Translations under genes and position numbers: made by a program
DNA from: Pseudomonadota bacterium
GTDB lineage: Bacteria; Desulfobacterota; Desulfovibrionia; Desulfovibrionales; Desulfovibrionaceae
DNA length: 64,000 nucleotides
Direction: 5' to 3'
Assembly: GCA_023411815.1 (NCBI GenBank)
Contig: JAEYOJ010000078.1
Location: 10,139 to 74,138 of the forward strand
Shown here: in pieces, positions 7,241 through 17,625 of the stretch
Layout of the letters: every line of letters begins with the position of its first letter
How positions within the stretch are numbered: the first letter of the stretch is position 1
The notes under the pieces: generated by a model
Seen by the model: the letters and a program-made list of their open reading frames with translations, nothing else
Database searches by the model: none
What the model was told of the DNA's origin: nothing

Positions 7241-8179
7241 CTAAGCCGCTGCGAATAGCATAGCGAAATACACTGCCAGGGCGGCGGTGGCGACCAGTCC
7301 TGTTGCCAGCACCAGCCGTAACAGACGCGCGGTTTTGACCCTGTCCCACGCGCCTTCGGCCGGGCCCAGCACAGGCTTGTCCTTCAGTCGGCCGAAATAG
7401 ACCGCCGGACCGCCAACCCATGCTCCCAGCAGCCAGGCGGCGGCGGACATGGGCCAGCCGGCGTTTGGGCTTTCCGTCTTGAGCGCATCGGGGCGCATGT
7501 TGTCGAACGCACGGTACACGTCCATGGACAGGATCCAGCCGGCTCCCAGCATGAAGAACGCGGTCATGCGCGCGGGCAGGAAAGCCAGCACGTCGTCCGT
7601 GCGCGCCGCGGCCCAGCCGAACTCCCGGTATTGCTCGGTCTTGTAGCCCCACATGGAATCCATGGTGCTCACAGTCTTATAGAACCACATGAGCGCAGGG
7701 CCACCGATGACCAGATAAAAAAACGGCGCCACGAAGCCGTCGTTCATGTTTTCGCTCAGGGTTTCGGCCAAGGAGCGCCGCAAGGCCTGTTCATCCATGG
7801 CCGAAGTGTCGCGCGTCACGAGATGCGCCAGGGCCAGCCGCGCGTCCGACAGGTCGCCGGAGTCGATAAGCCGGGCCACGCGCCTGCCGTCCCGCCACAA
7901 CTGGCCGAGGGCGAGCCCCGCGTAGGCGAAGTAAAGCGCAAACAGCCAGCCGAGCATGGGAATGGACGTGAGCAGCCGCACTACCAGCCAGGCGCCGAGT
8001 GCATTGAGCAGCACGAAGAGGATGCCCCACCACTTTAGCGACAGCCCTCCCATACGCCGGGCAAGGGCCTCTTCCTTGTCCATGAGCGCACCGAGGGCCC
8101 GCACAGGGTGGTAGAGAAAGCTCGGGTCGGCCACGGCCAGATCCAGAACCACCGCCAGAAGAGCTATCGCGAAGTTCAT
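7241..8179 (-). CDS. cbiB: Adenosylcobinamide-phosphate synthase CbiB/CobD
   Basis: A 312-residue polytopic membrane protein that attaches the aminopropanol-type side chain to cobyric acid in cobalamin synthesis. The N-terminal DLAVADPSFLYHPVRALG and the central SENMNDGFVAPFFYLVIGGPALMW region (written here only as landmarks) match the family, as does the segment AYRAFDNMRPDALKTESPNAG. Length is normal. ATG 8179 was chosen over upstream in-frame starts because AAGGAC lies about 8 bases before it and the family N-terminus begins there. A sigma-70-like promoter is visible at 8279-8306. No cobalamin riboswitch was recognised upstream. No other cobalamin synthesis genes are in the window. Confidence 0.93.
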   Translation of the reverse strand: MNFAIALLAVVLDLAVADPSFLYHPVRALGALMDKEEALARRMGGLSLKWWGILFVLLNALGAWLVVRLLTSIPMLGWLFALYFAYAGLALGQLWRDGRRVARLIDSGDLSDARLALAHLVTRDTSAMDEQALRRSLAETLSENMNDGFVAPFFYLVIGGPALMWFYKTVSTMDSMWGYKTEQYREFGWAAARTDDVLAFLPARMTAFFMLGAGWILSMDVYRAFDNMRPDALKTESPNAGWPMSAAAWLLGAWVGGPAVYFGRLKDKPVLGPAEGAWDRVKTARLLRLVLATGLVATAALAVYFAMLFAAA

Positions 8180-8278
8180 GCCGCCGTCCTTTCTTGATTG
8201 GATGACTATGTGCGATGCCACAGGATTCCACATACGGAGCGCCAGGTTCGCGACCGCCTGCGGCATTCACTCCCAAGT

Positions 8279-8306
8279 ATTACACAAATCGTGGAAAGTG
8301 CGTCAA
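8279..8306 (-). promoter_or_regulatory. Sigma-70-like promoter for cbiB
   Basis: On the reverse strand TTGACG (8301-8306) is separated by 16 bases from TGTAAT (8279-8284), five of six matches in each box. It lies about 100 bases upstream of the cbiB ATG. Confidence 0.5.
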
Positions 8307-8323
8307 CAAGTACGTTCAAACTG

Positions 8324-8362
8324 CAAGGGCGTCCCGATGCTGGCTGTGGCGGGACGCCCTTG
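8324..8362. other. Perfect 13-bp hairpin upstream of the cbiB promoter
   Basis: CAAGGGCGTCCCG at 8324-8336 pairs fully with CGGGACGCCCTTG at 8350-8362 around a 13-base loop. There is no clear T tract on either strand. It may terminate transcription entering from the right on the reverse strand, or act as a protein-binding palindrome. Confidence 0.5.
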
Positions 8363-8497
8363 TGCGAAACGCGCCGAGGCGTTGTGTCCTGACAAATCGG
8401 ACTGGACGTTCGGCAGTGCGCTGCTCGGTCTCCAGCAAATGCGTGGAGCAGGAGATGCACGGATCATATGCGCGTACGAGCATGCTCAGCAGACGCT

Positions 8498-8767
8498 CTA
8501 TCTAGGATTCGGGCAGGCCGGCGATCCGGGCGTCAGAGCCTCCATGTCCTTCTGGATTTTGCCGTGGTTCTGATTGATGGGAACGACGGAACCCGCGGCC
8601 GCCACCCTACCCTGCTCTTCGCACTCATAGGCATGGAAGAGGATGCCCCGCGTCACCTCGCCACGCCGGAACCCCGCCCAGCCTAAAGCCTGACCTTGGG
8701 GACTCCTCTCGGCGCAGTCCGCGCAAGGGCAACAGCCAGTCGAAACACTATGGGTCTCGAGAGCCAT
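8498..8767 (-). CDS. Hypothetical small Cys-rich protein (doubtful)
   Basis: An 89-codon reverse frame opening with ATG at 8767. The predicted protein begins with a cluster CCPCADC and has further Cys residues in the middle and at the end, which could suggest metal binding. Against it, no Shine-Dalgarno sequence precedes the ATG, codon third positions are less GC-biased than in sure genes nearby, and I recognise no family. It faces away from the TAXI gene across the HcpR-like palindrome, so a divergent promoter region is conceivable. It could equally be non-coding. Confidence 0.25.
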   Translation of the reverse strand: MALETHSVSTGCCPCADCAERSPQGQALGWAGFRRGEVTRGILFHAYECEEQGRVAAAGSVVPINQNHGKIQKDMEALTPGSPACPNPR

Positions 8768-8815
8768 GGACTGAAAACTTACAATATTTCTATGTAATTA
8801 AAAGGCCCAAGGTCA

Positions 8816-8835
8816 ATTGTGAAATTGGTCACAAT
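8816..8835. promoter_or_regulatory. CRP/FNR-family palindrome of the HcpR type
   Basis: A perfect palindrome TTGTGA-N6-TCACAA (8817-8834) flanked by A and T. This matches CRP-like recognition and, as I recall it, the TTGTGA-N6-TCACAA motif proposed for HcpR in Desulfovibrio. It lies 143 bases upstream of the TAXI binding-protein gene and about 50 bases before the doubtful reverse frame at 8767. Confidence 0.65.
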
Positions 8836-8977
8836 GGTATGAGATTTCAAATCAACCAACCTTACGCCCGAAGAATGATGCAGGCATGCGCCCCCTGTGT
8901 CATGTTGCGCAATGATCCGGTTCCCTTGCGGACCGCTGACCATTGGTTTGGGAAGTCTTGCCAAAGTGAGGGGATGC

Positions 8978-9958
8978 ATGGGGCGCGCGGGGCTTGGGAC
9001 GATTCTGTTGATGGCGGTAATGGCTTTATGGCCGATGCTGTCGCGCGAGTCCTCGGCCGGAACCGGTCTGCAACTACATCTGGGCGGGGGCCCCAGTGGA
9101 AGCGCCATGACCAACGCGGCCACCGCCGTGGCCGTCCTGCTCTCCAGGAACATTCAAGATCTGGAAGTCAGCTCCCAGGTCACTCCCGGTTCCAGAGCCA
9201 ACCTGAGACGCCTGCGGGAAGGCAGCATCGAGCTGGGCATAGTGCTCGCGGGAGACACCTTGCCCGAGCTTTCGCCCATGACCGATCCAACGGTCATCGA
9301 GGCGGGTCAGGTCTGCGCCGTGGCCGGGCTTTACCGCGTCCCGGCGCAGCTCGCCGTGCTGGCGCACTCGCCCATAACGCTGGCGCAGGATATCCGTGAC
9401 AAGCGCGTATGCGTTGGCAGCCCTGGATCGAGCACGGTCCATGTCGCCGAACGGCTTTTTTCCGCCCTGGGCTGGTGGGACACCATGGAAAAGCTGTTCC
9501 TGGGCCACGCCGAAGCGGCGCAGGCGCTCAGCGAAGGACGCGCGGACGCCATGCTGCTCATGGACGGCTTGCCCAGCAAGCACCTGCTGGAGCTGGCCGG
9601 CGCCAAAGGCCTGCGTCTCATCGACCTGCACCAGCCCGCAAGCGCGACGGGGTTGTACGACCAACGCCTAGGCTATACGCCAGTGACCATCCCGGCCGGG
9701 ACGTACCCAGGGCAGGACAAGCCCGTACCCACTTTCGCGGACACAGCCTGGCTGTGCGCCATGGAAATGCTCCCGGCGCAGGTGATTCGGGAGTGCCTGG
9801 CCGCGCTTTCCTCGACCGAAGGGCTGGAGCTCCTGTCCGTCCTGGTGCAAACCGCCGAACCGGTAGACAAACTGACTCAGGCCAAGCCGCTGCTGCCACT
9901 TCATCCGGGCGTGCTCAACGGCCAGGAGCTCGCCTCGATTCCCGAAGCAGCGCCTTGA
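8978..9958 (+). CDS. TAXI-family TRAP transporter solute-binding subunit (orphan)
   Basis: A 326-residue exported protein. The N-terminus has a signal peptide, and the mature protein begins near GLQLHLGGGPSGSA. The fold landmarks of TAXI proteins are present: an early GGPSGSA segment, SRANLRRLREGSIELGIV and GSPGSSTVHVAERLFSALGW. TAXI proteins deliver carboxylates or amino acids to a TRAP membrane pair, but no TRAP membrane gene is nearby, so it either works with a distant permease or has another role such as sensing. ATG 8978 has GAGG about 6 bases upstream and gives a clean signal peptide, so it was chosen over an upstream frame start at 8897. An HcpR-like site lies in the promoter region. 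Confidence 0.85.
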   Translation: MGRAGLGTILLMAVMALWPMLSRESSAGTGLQLHLGGGPSGSAMTNAATAVAVLLSRNIQDLEVSSQVTPGSRANLRRLREGSIELGIVLAGDTLPELSPMTDPTVIEAGQVCAVAGLYRVPAQLAVLAHSPITLAQDIRDKRVCVGSPGSSTVHVAERLFSALGWWDTMEKLFLGHAEAAQALSEGRADAMLLMDGLPSKHLLELAGAKGLRLIDLHQPASATGLYDQRLGYTPVTIPAGTYPGQDKPVPTFADTAWLCAMEMLPAQVIRECLAALSSTEGLELLSVLVQTAEPVDKLTQAKPLLPLHPGVLNGQELASIPEAAP

Positions 9959-9997
9959 ATCCACAAGAACCTCTTGCCGGAGACTCACATAAGCCAG

Positions 9998-11158
9998 ATG
10001 CACGTTCATGCCGCATATACTCTCGAAGATCTCGATATCCATGCCGAGGCCTGGGACAGGCTGAGCCTCGCCGCACCGCAGCGAACGCCGTTGCTCTCCC
10101 ATGCCTGGGTCAGCTCCTATCTGGAACATCTGTTGAGGCCAGGGGAAAAGTGGTTCTGCCTGTTCGCCTATGCCGACCGGAAGTTGGTCGGCGTCCTCCC
10201 GGTCATAGATCAACCGGGGCAAGCAGCCTTGTATGGTGGCAGGCGTTTCCATGCTCCATCGGATCTGGATGCGAGGACAGGAGATCTGCTCCTCGCGAAT
10301 GGACATGAGTCGGAAGCAGCCGCGGCCCTGCTCGCCGAGTTCAAACGCATGGAGCCGGAGTATGCCGTCCTCAGGCTCGACAATCTGCCTCCGGAATCGC
10401 CCTCCCTCCAAATCCTGCAGGACGGTTTCGGCGGATGCCGGATCTTCAAGGAATCCAGCGGATGCGGCTCGCACTTGAAGATCGGTGGCAGTCCCAAGGC
10501 ATACATGGCCTCGCTTTCCTCGAATTTCCGGAGCAACCTGAAAAGGGCGAACAACCGGCTCGCCCGACTCGGCGGCAGTGACGCTCTCTTCCTGATGGGC
10601 AGCGACATCACCGGGGAACACATGCAGCGCTTCTTCGACCTCGAGGCCTCGGGCTGGAAGGGGCAGGCCGGCAGCGCGATCCTCAGTTCCGAGCGCCACA
10701 CCGCCTTCTTTACTTCCCTTGTGCGCAGGCTGCATGCCCGCGGCATGCTCGAATGGCATTTTCTCAGGGCCGGAGACAAGCTGCTCGCCGGCCACATGGC
10801 CGTACGGACGGGCGACAAGCTGACACTGTGGAAGCTGGCCTACAATGAGGAGTATAGCCAATGCGCCCCGGGCAACCTCCTCTTCGAGAGGCTCGTGCAC
10901 AGATCATTCGCGGACGGGACAACCGAGATCGACCTGGTCACCAACTTCGCCTGGTACTCCAAGTGGCGCATGCAGGACAGGCCGTACTGCAACCTCATCA
11001 TCAGCTCTCCCCGGCTCGCTCCCTATCTCGGTAACATCGCCGCACTCACGGCCAGCGCCAGCCTCAGGCTTCTCCGGGAAAGCGTCAAGAAATCCCCGAC
11101 GCTCAGCGCGGTCGCCTATCGGGTCCGCGACATCGTCCGGGCACAGGCTCGCGCCTGA
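9998..11158 (+). CDS. GNAT-type acyltransferase of the BioF2/CelD-like family
   Basis: A 386-residue protein matching the Acetyltransf_6 (CelD/BcsL-like) type found in exopolysaccharide loci. The central segment FRSNLKRANNRLARLGG and the later GDKLLAGHMAVRTGDKLTLWKLAYNEEY-type strand and helix pattern are characteristic. The likely role is acyl transfer to a surface polysaccharide or precursor, but the substrate is unknown. The start is uncertain. ATG 9998 was chosen; TTG 9974 adds eight residues. A GGAG at 9980-9983 is well spaced only for an ATA codon at 9989, so the annotation of the first residues is weak. It follows the TAXI gene by about 40 bases and may be co-transcribed with it. Confidence 0.8.
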   Translation: MHVHAAYTLEDLDIHAEAWDRLSLAAPQRTPLLSHAWVSSYLEHLLRPGEKWFCLFAYADRKLVGVLPVIDQPGQAALYGGRRFHAPSDLDARTGDLLLANGHESEAAAALLAEFKRMEPEYAVLRLDNLPPESPSLQILQDGFGGCRIFKESSGCGSHLKIGGSPKAYMASLSSNFRSNLKRANNRLARLGGSDALFLMGSDITGEHMQRFFDLEASGWKGQAGSAILSSERHTAFFTSLVRRLHARGMLEWHFLRAGDKLLAGHMAVRTGDKLTLWKLAYNEEYSQCAPGNLLFERLVHRSFADGTTEIDLVTNFAWYSKWRMQDRPYCNLIISSPRLAPYLGNIAALTASASLRLLRESVKKSPTLSAVAYRVRDIVRAQARA

Positions 11159-11179
11159 TGGTCGGGGGGGAGCCCAGGC

Positions 11180-11635
11180 CTAGCGGCCCTGGAGCGCGCC
11201 GGTCTGCCGGTAGGCTTCGTAGAGCAGCACGCTTGCCGCGTTGGCCAGGTTCAGGCTGCGCACATGACCCCATATGGGAATGCGCACGAGATGCGGGATG
11301 GATTCGATGACGCGCATGGGCAGGCCCGTGGCCTCGGGGCCAAGCAGCAGTGCGTCGTCGGACGTGAAGGAGAATTCATGATGCGGCGTGCCGAAGCGCG
11401 CGCAGGTGGCCACGAGCCGCGTCGGCTGCGCGCTGTCCAGGTAGGCCTGCCAGTCGGGCCAGACAGTGACCTGCACGTGCTGCCAGTAGTCGAGGCCGGC
11501 GCGCTTGAGGTGACGGTCGTCGATGGAAAAACCCAGCGGCTCTATGAGGTGCAGCGGAGTGGCCGTGGCGGCGCACAGCCGGGCGATGCTTCCGGTGTTT
11601 GGCGGAATCTGGGGCTGATAGAGAACGATTTGCAT
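11180..11635 (-). CDS. trmL: tRNA (cytidine/uridine-34 2'-O)-methyltransferase
   Basis: A 151-residue SPOUT-class methyltransferase that methylates the ribose of the wobble base of certain tRNA-Leu species. It carries the family markers QPQIPPNTGSIARLCA near the start, LLLGPEATGLP in the middle and the knot segment RSLNLANAASVLLYE near the end. Length is typical of TrmL. ATG 11635 was preferred over TTG 11656 because the latter falls inside the terminator of the upstream tRNA gene and the family starts with MQIVLYQPQIP. It lies directly downstream of tRNA-Val, but the terminator between them means it probably has limited read-through expression. Confidence 0.93.
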   Translation of the reverse strand: MQIVLYQPQIPPNTGSIARLCAATATPLHLIEPLGFSIDDRHLKRAGLDYWQHVQVTVWPDWQAYLDSAQPTRLVATCARFGTPHHEFSFTSDDALLLGPEATGLPMRVIESIPHLVRIPIWGHVRSLNLANAASVLLYEAYRQTGALQGR

Positions 11636-11653
11636 GGCAGGCGCGGCTACTCC

Positions 11654-11691
11654 CAAAACAAAAGCCCGGGACCGTGCTGCGGCCCCGGGCT
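11654..11691 (-). terminator. Terminator of the tRNA-Val gene
   Basis: On the reverse strand an 8-bp stem AGCCCGGG / CCCGGGCT is followed by TTTTGTTTT. It ends the tRNA transcript 14 bases past the encoded CCA and lies just upstream of trmL. Confidence 0.8.
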
Positions 11692-11704
11692 GCGGGTTCC
11701 AGAG

Positions 11705-11780
11705 TGGTGGGCGATCCGGGATTTGAACTCGGGACTTCCACCGTGTGAAGGTGGCACTCTAACCGCTGAGTTAATCGCCC
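11705..11780 (-). tRNA. tRNA-Val (anticodon CAC)
   Basis: A 76-base cloverleaf on the reverse strand. Acceptor GGGCGAT pairs with ATCGCCC, followed by discriminator A and an encoded CCA. The anticodon stem CCACC/GGTGG encloses the loop TTCACAC, giving anticodon CAC for the codon GUG. The T loop is TTCAAAT. One A-C mismatch lies in the T stem. A promoter is visible just upstream. Confidence 0.95.
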
Positions 11781-11793
11781 ACGCGGGAGACGG

Positions 11794-11822
11794 AAAATAG
11801 ACATTCGGCTTGTACTTGGCAA
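11794..11822 (-). promoter_or_regulatory. Promoter of tRNA-Val
   Basis: On the reverse strand TTGCCA (11817-11822) is spaced 17 bases from TATTTT (11794-11799), 13 bases before the tRNA 5' end. The same TTGCCA-N17 layout precedes tRNA-Pro. Confidence 0.6.
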
Positions 11823-11946
11823 GAAATTTTTTAGCACAGGGATAAAATTTGCCTCGTGCCGGGCTATTCCGTAAAAGACAGCACCGCCGGCAAACAGTTT
11901 GAGCTACTTAGTCAGACGGCCGGCACGCAACTCAAGAGGATTCCCG

Positions 11947-12969
11947 ATGCGACTTCTTATCACCGGCGGCTGCGGCTTCATCGGCTCCAACTACGTCCAG
12001 CAGGTCCTCGACGAAACCGACGACGTTGTCGTCAACCTGGACAAGCTGACCTATGCGGGCAACAGGCTTAACCTGACCCAGGTCGAGGAGCGGCACGGCG
12101 GCGGCCGCTACCATTTCGTGCACGGAGATATAGGCGACACCGAGCTGGTCCGGCGCGTGCTCGAGGAGCGGCGCATCGAGGCCGTGGTCAACTTCGCGGC
12201 CGAGACGCATGTGGATCGTTCCATCCACGACTCCGCGCCCTTCCTGAACACCAATATCATGGGCGCGCACAACCTGCTGGAATGCGCGCGCAAGGCCGGC
12301 ATCGAGCGTTTCGTGCACGTCTCCACGGACGAAGTCTATGGCTCCCTGGAACCCGGAGAACCGGCCTTCCGCGAAGACACGCCGCTTGCGCCCAACAGCC
12401 CCTATTCCGCTTCCAAGGCCTCCGCGGACCTGCTCTGCCGGTCTTTCTTCCACACCTACGGCTATCCGGTCGTGGTCACGCGCTGCTCCAACAACTACGG
12501 CCCCTACCAGTTCCCGGAGAAGCTCATCCCGCTCATGTACCTCAAGGCCTCCAGGAACGAGCCTCTGCCCGTGTACGGCGACGGCCGCAACGTGCGCGAC
12601 TGGATCTACGTAGGCGACCATTGCCGCGGCGTGGACCTTGCCCTGCGCAAGGGCCGTCCTGGCGCGGTCTACAACTTCGGCGGAGCCGCCGAGCGGGCCA
12701 ACATCGATGTGGTCAAGGCCATGCTGAACATCCTCGGCAAGGGCGAGGAGCTCATCCGCTTCGTCAAGGACCGCCCCGGACACGACCGGCGCTACGCCAT
12801 GGACTTCTCCCTGGCCGCCAGCGAGCTCGGCTTCGCGCCCAGCCTGGATTTCGAGGAAGGGCTGGCGCGCACCGTAAGCTGGTACCAGGACAACGCCCAA
12901 TGGCTGGCCAAGGTTCAGGACGGCTCCTATCGGGAATTCATGGACAACTGGTACGGAGAGAGGACATGA
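11947..12969 (+). CDS. rfbB: dTDP-glucose 4,6-dehydratase
   Basis: A 340-residue extended short-chain dehydrogenase that converts dTDP-glucose to dTDP-4-keto-6-deoxyglucose on the route to dTDP-rhamnose. The NAD-binding motif GGCGFIG is at residues 8-14, the catalytic Tyr and Lys in YSASK at 153-157, and the dehydratase-specific Thr-Asp-Glu in STDEVYG at 127-129. ATG 11947 follows AGAGGA by about 5 bases and begins the family-conserved MRLLITGGCG; an upstream open extension is not needed. Its stop overlaps the start of rfbD (ATGA), so the two are translationally coupled. Confidence 0.97.
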   Translation: MRLLITGGCGFIGSNYVQQVLDETDDVVVNLDKLTYAGNRLNLTQVEERHGGGRYHFVHGDIGDTELVRRVLEERRIEAVVNFAAETHVDRSIHDSAPFLNTNIMGAHNLLECARKAGIERFVHVSTDEVYGSLEPGEPAFREDTPLAPNSPYSASKASADLLCRSFFHTYGYPVVVTRCSNNYGPYQFPEKLIPLMYLKASRNEPLPVYGDGRNVRDWIYVGDHCRGVDLALRKGRPGAVYNFGGAAERANIDVVKAMLNILGKGEELIRFVKDRPGHDRRYAMDFSLAASELGFAPSLDFEEGLARTVSWYQDNAQWLAKVQDGSYREFMDNWYGERT

Positions 12970-13847
12970 AGGCCAACAAGGCTGTCGTGCTGGGAGGCCG
13001 GACAGGGCTGCTGGGCCAGAGCCTGGTGCGGGCCCTGGAGGCCGCCGGCTGGGCCGTGGTCCCCCTGGGCCGGGCCGATGTGGACATTTTCGATTCCCAG
13101 GCCCTGGCCTCCATCCTCGATCGCGAGGAGTGCGGCGCGATCTTCAACACCGTGGCCTACACGCAGGTGGACAAGGCCGAGGACGAGCCCCAAGAGGCCT
13201 ACCGCCTCAACGAGAAGCTTCCGCAGCTGCTCGGCAGGCTGGCCCGGCCTCGGGGCATCCGCCTCGTGCACTACTCCACGGACTTCGTCTTCGATGGCCG
13301 GGCCGATACCCCCTACATGCCCGACGCGCCCACAAATCCCTTGAGCGTCTACGGCAAGAGCAAGCTGGCCGGGGAACGGGCTTTGCTGGAACAGAATGTG
13401 CCAAGCCTGCTCATCATCCGCACGTCCTGGCTCTTCGGGCCGGGCAAGACTAATTTCGTGCAGAAGATCCTTGAGCTGGCCAAGAGCCGCGACATGCTGG
13501 GCGTGGTCCACGACCAGGTGGGCTCGCCCTCCTACACGCCCGACCTGGCCCGCAATTCCGTGGCCCTGGTGCAGGCCGGCGGCTCGGGCATCCATCACCT
13601 GGCCAACGCGGGACGGGCCAGCTGGTGCGAACTGGCCTCCGAGGCCGTGAATGCCGCCGGGCTGCAGTGCAGAGTCACGCCCATCACCACGGACCAGTAC
13701 CCCACCAAGGCCAAGCGACCGACCTACTCGGTACTGGACATCTCCGGCTTCACCGCCAGCACCGGCCTCAAGCCCAGGACCTGGGTGCAGTGCCTGCGTG
13801 AATACGTGTTCGACGACCTGCACTATCCAGCGGATACGGTCACGTAG
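12966..13847 (+). CDS. rfbD: dTDP-4-dehydrorhamnose reductase
   Basis: A 293-residue reductase that makes dTDP-L-rhamnose from the 4-keto intermediate, for surface polysaccharide assembly. The N-terminal GGRTGLLG nucleotide motif, the STDFVFDG strand and the catalytic YGKSK match RmlD. ATG 12966 lies in an ATGA overlap with rfbB and has GAGAGGA just before it. rfbA and rfbC are not in the window, so only half of the usual four-gene set is here. The frame is open far upstream through rfbB but that is a shadow. Confidence 0.95.
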   Translation: MKANKAVVLGGRTGLLGQSLVRALEAAGWAVVPLGRADVDIFDSQALASILDREECGAIFNTVAYTQVDKAEDEPQEAYRLNEKLPQLLGRLARPRGIRLVHYSTDFVFDGRADTPYMPDAPTNPLSVYGKSKLAGERALLEQNVPSLLIIRTSWLFGPGKTNFVQKILELAKSRDMLGVVHDQVGSPSYTPDLARNSVALVQAGGSGIHHLANAGRASWCELASEAVNAAGLQCRVTPITTDQYPTKAKRPTYSVLDISGFTASTGLKPRTWVQCLREYVFDDLHYPADTVT

Positions 13848-13957
13848 GCAACCTATCGAAATAGCTAGATGTATTTTGCGATCCCTTGACAGCCCGCCGT
13901 GGCGTTGTTACCCGCATTGGCACTCGTGACAACAGTTTGCCAAAACAGGACCGAGCC

Positions 13958-14998
13958 ATGCAACTGACCGACAGGGAACGCGAAATCCTGGCCACCATCA
14001 TCGAGGCCTATATCGCTTCGGCCGCGCCGGTCGCCTCCAGGACCGTGGCCAAGCGCTCGCGCCTTGATCTCTCCCCCGCCAGCATGCGCACAGTCATGGC
14101 AGACCTGACCGAAAAGGGCCTGCTGGAGCAGCCGCACACCTCGGCGGGCCGGGTGCCCACGAGCGAAGCCTTCCGCGTCTACATCGACACCATGCTGCCC
14201 AGGCCCGAGCCCAGCAGGGAGGTCCGGGAGCGCATCGAACGCGTGCTCTCCGAGGCGGGCCTGGAGATCAAGGACATCCTGCGCCAGGCCGGGCGCATCC
14301 TTTCGGATCAGTCGCATCAGGTGAGCATGATCCTGGCCCCGCGCTACGGATCCGTCCGCTGGAAACAGATCGAATTCGTGCTGGTCAGGACCGGCCTCGT
14401 GCTCGTCGTGCTCGTGCTCGAAGGCGGCATGATCCAGCAGAAGCTCATCGCCATGGAGGAGAAGGTCACGGCCGACGACCTGAGCAAGTACGCCAACTAC
14501 CTCAACGAGCTGTTCATCAACCGCACGGTGGCCGAGGTGCGCGCGCACATCCTGCGAGAGCTGCGCGGGGCGCGCGAGCGCCTCTCGGACCTGTGCGGCC
14601 GGGCGCTCAGCCTGGTTGAGGAAGCCTTCGACGCCGACGGGCCGCAGGAGCTGTACGTGGACGGAACGGCCTACATCCTGCGCCAGCCAGACTTCGCCGA
14701 CCTGCGGTCCATGCGCGAGATGTTCGATGTCCTTGACGATCGCTCCAAGCTTCTGGATATACTCGACAGAGTCATGGAGTCGAACTGCCTGTGTGTAACC
14801 CTGGGCAAGGACACCTCCCTGCAGTCCGGGACGGACATGGGCCTGATCTCATCGCCCTACGCTATCCAGGGGCGCAGCCTGGGCGTCATCAGCGTCATGG
14901 GCCCCCTGCGCATGGACTACGCAAAGGTCGTGCCCATGGTCGATTACATGGCCCGCATTCTCACCGACATCCTGCAAAAACGGCTGGAACAGCCGTAG
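13958..14998 (+). CDS. hrcA: Heat-inducible transcription repressor HrcA
   Basis: A 346-residue repressor with an N-terminal winged helix (residues about 1-75; LTDREREILATIIEAYI and the TVAKRSRLDLSPASMRTVM segment) followed by the GAF-like HrcA core. The C-terminus contains the typical GMGLIS-like strand (here DMGLISSPY) and GVISVMGPLRMDY. HrcA normally represses chaperone genes by binding CIRCE elements. I did not find a CIRCE element before hrcA, grpE or dnaK, so its targets may lie elsewhere (for example groESL). ATG 13958 has AGGA 7 bases upstream; an upstream open extension lacks a ribosome binding site. A TTGACA box at 13886-13891 may be part of its promoter. Confidence 0.95.
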   Translation: MQLTDREREILATIIEAYIASAAPVASRTVAKRSRLDLSPASMRTVMADLTEKGLLEQPHTSAGRVPTSEAFRVYIDTMLPRPEPSREVRERIERVLSEAGLEIKDILRQAGRILSDQSHQVSMILAPRYGSVRWKQIEFVLVRTGLVLVVLVLEGGMIQQKLIAMEEKVTADDLSKYANYLNELFINRTVAEVRAHILRELRGARERLSDLCGRALSLVEEAFDADGPQELYVDGTAYILRQPDFADLRSMREMFDVLDDRSKLLDILDRVMESNCLCVTLGKDTSLQSGTDMGLISSPYAIQGRSLGVISVMGPLRMDYAKVVPMVDYMARILTDILQKRLEQP

Positions 14999-15016
14999 CA
15001 CACATGGAGCGCGAAC

Positions 15017-15559
15017 ATGAACGAAGAAAACAAGACCGCACAGACCCCCGACGCCGATGCGACCGGAGCCGACCAGGCCGGAACGGCCGCCCCATCCGAC
15101 GCCGAGGCGCGCGTGAAGGAACTGGAGGCGGAACTGGCCAGCGTGAAGGATGACAAGCTGCGCGCTCTGGCCGAGATGGAGAATACCAAACGCCGCCTGA
15201 CGCGAGAGAAGGAGGAATTCCAGAAATTCGCCGTGGAGGGTGTGCTCGCGGACCTTCTGCCCGTGCTGGACAACCTGGACATGGCCCTGGCCTATGCCGA
15301 GAAGAGCGAGGCCTGCAAGGGCTTCGTCCAAGGCGTGGAGATGACCCGCAAGGTCTTCCTGGACATCCTGGCGGGCCACGGCCTGGAACCCACCGGCGGA
15401 GTGGGCGAGGAATTCAATCCCGAATGGCACGAGGCCGTCGGCGCGGAGCCGAACAAGAATGTCCCCGAGAACCATGTCTGCCAGCTCCTGCAGAAAGGCT
15501 ACAAGCTCAAGGGTCGCCTGCTGCGGCCGGCCAAGGTGCTCATCAGCAGGCCCTGCTGA
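15017..15559 (+). CDS. grpE: Nucleotide exchange factor GrpE
   Basis: A 180-residue co-chaperone that releases ADP from DnaK. The N-terminal 30 residues are acidic and low in complexity, followed by the long coiled coil (about residues 35-85) and the C-terminal beta domain with EFNPEWHEAVG and LQKGYKLKGRLLRPAKV, which are signature segments. It starts 18 bases after hrcA and lies 108 bases before dnaK, in the standard hrcA-grpE-dnaK order. GGAG about 9 bases before the ATG supports the start. dnaJ does not follow. Confidence 0.96.
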   Translation: MNEENKTAQTPDADATGADQAGTAAPSDAEARVKELEAELASVKDDKLRALAEMENTKRRLTREKEEFQKFAVEGVLADLLPVLDNLDMALAYAEKSEACKGFVQGVEMTRKVFLDILAGHGLEPTGGVGEEFNPEWHEAVGAEPNKNVPENHVCQLLQKGYKLKGRLLRPAKVLISRPC

Positions 15560-15667
15560 AAAAAATCGCCTGCTTCTCTTTACAGCCCGATGATCGTGGT
15601 TAGTACATAAGGCGATCGCACGAGAACGTAAGCGAGCGAAATTCCCAGTGAACGAGGAGTATATAGC

Positions 15668-17569
<1,902 letters not shown>

Positions 17570-17625
17570 AGCCGCGCCGGTCGCGGCGCAGAACCCTTGC
17601 CTCGACCCGCAAAGACGTATACTTT

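Noticed and set aside
8180..8500. A cobalamin riboswitch upstream of cbiB
   Set aside because: The conserved B12-box core was not found on the reverse strand; only a promoter and a simple hairpin are visible.
13861..13957. A CIRCE element upstream of hrcA
   Set aside because: TTGGCACTC occurs at 13917-13925 but no matching GAGTGCTAA half follows at the 9-base spacing.
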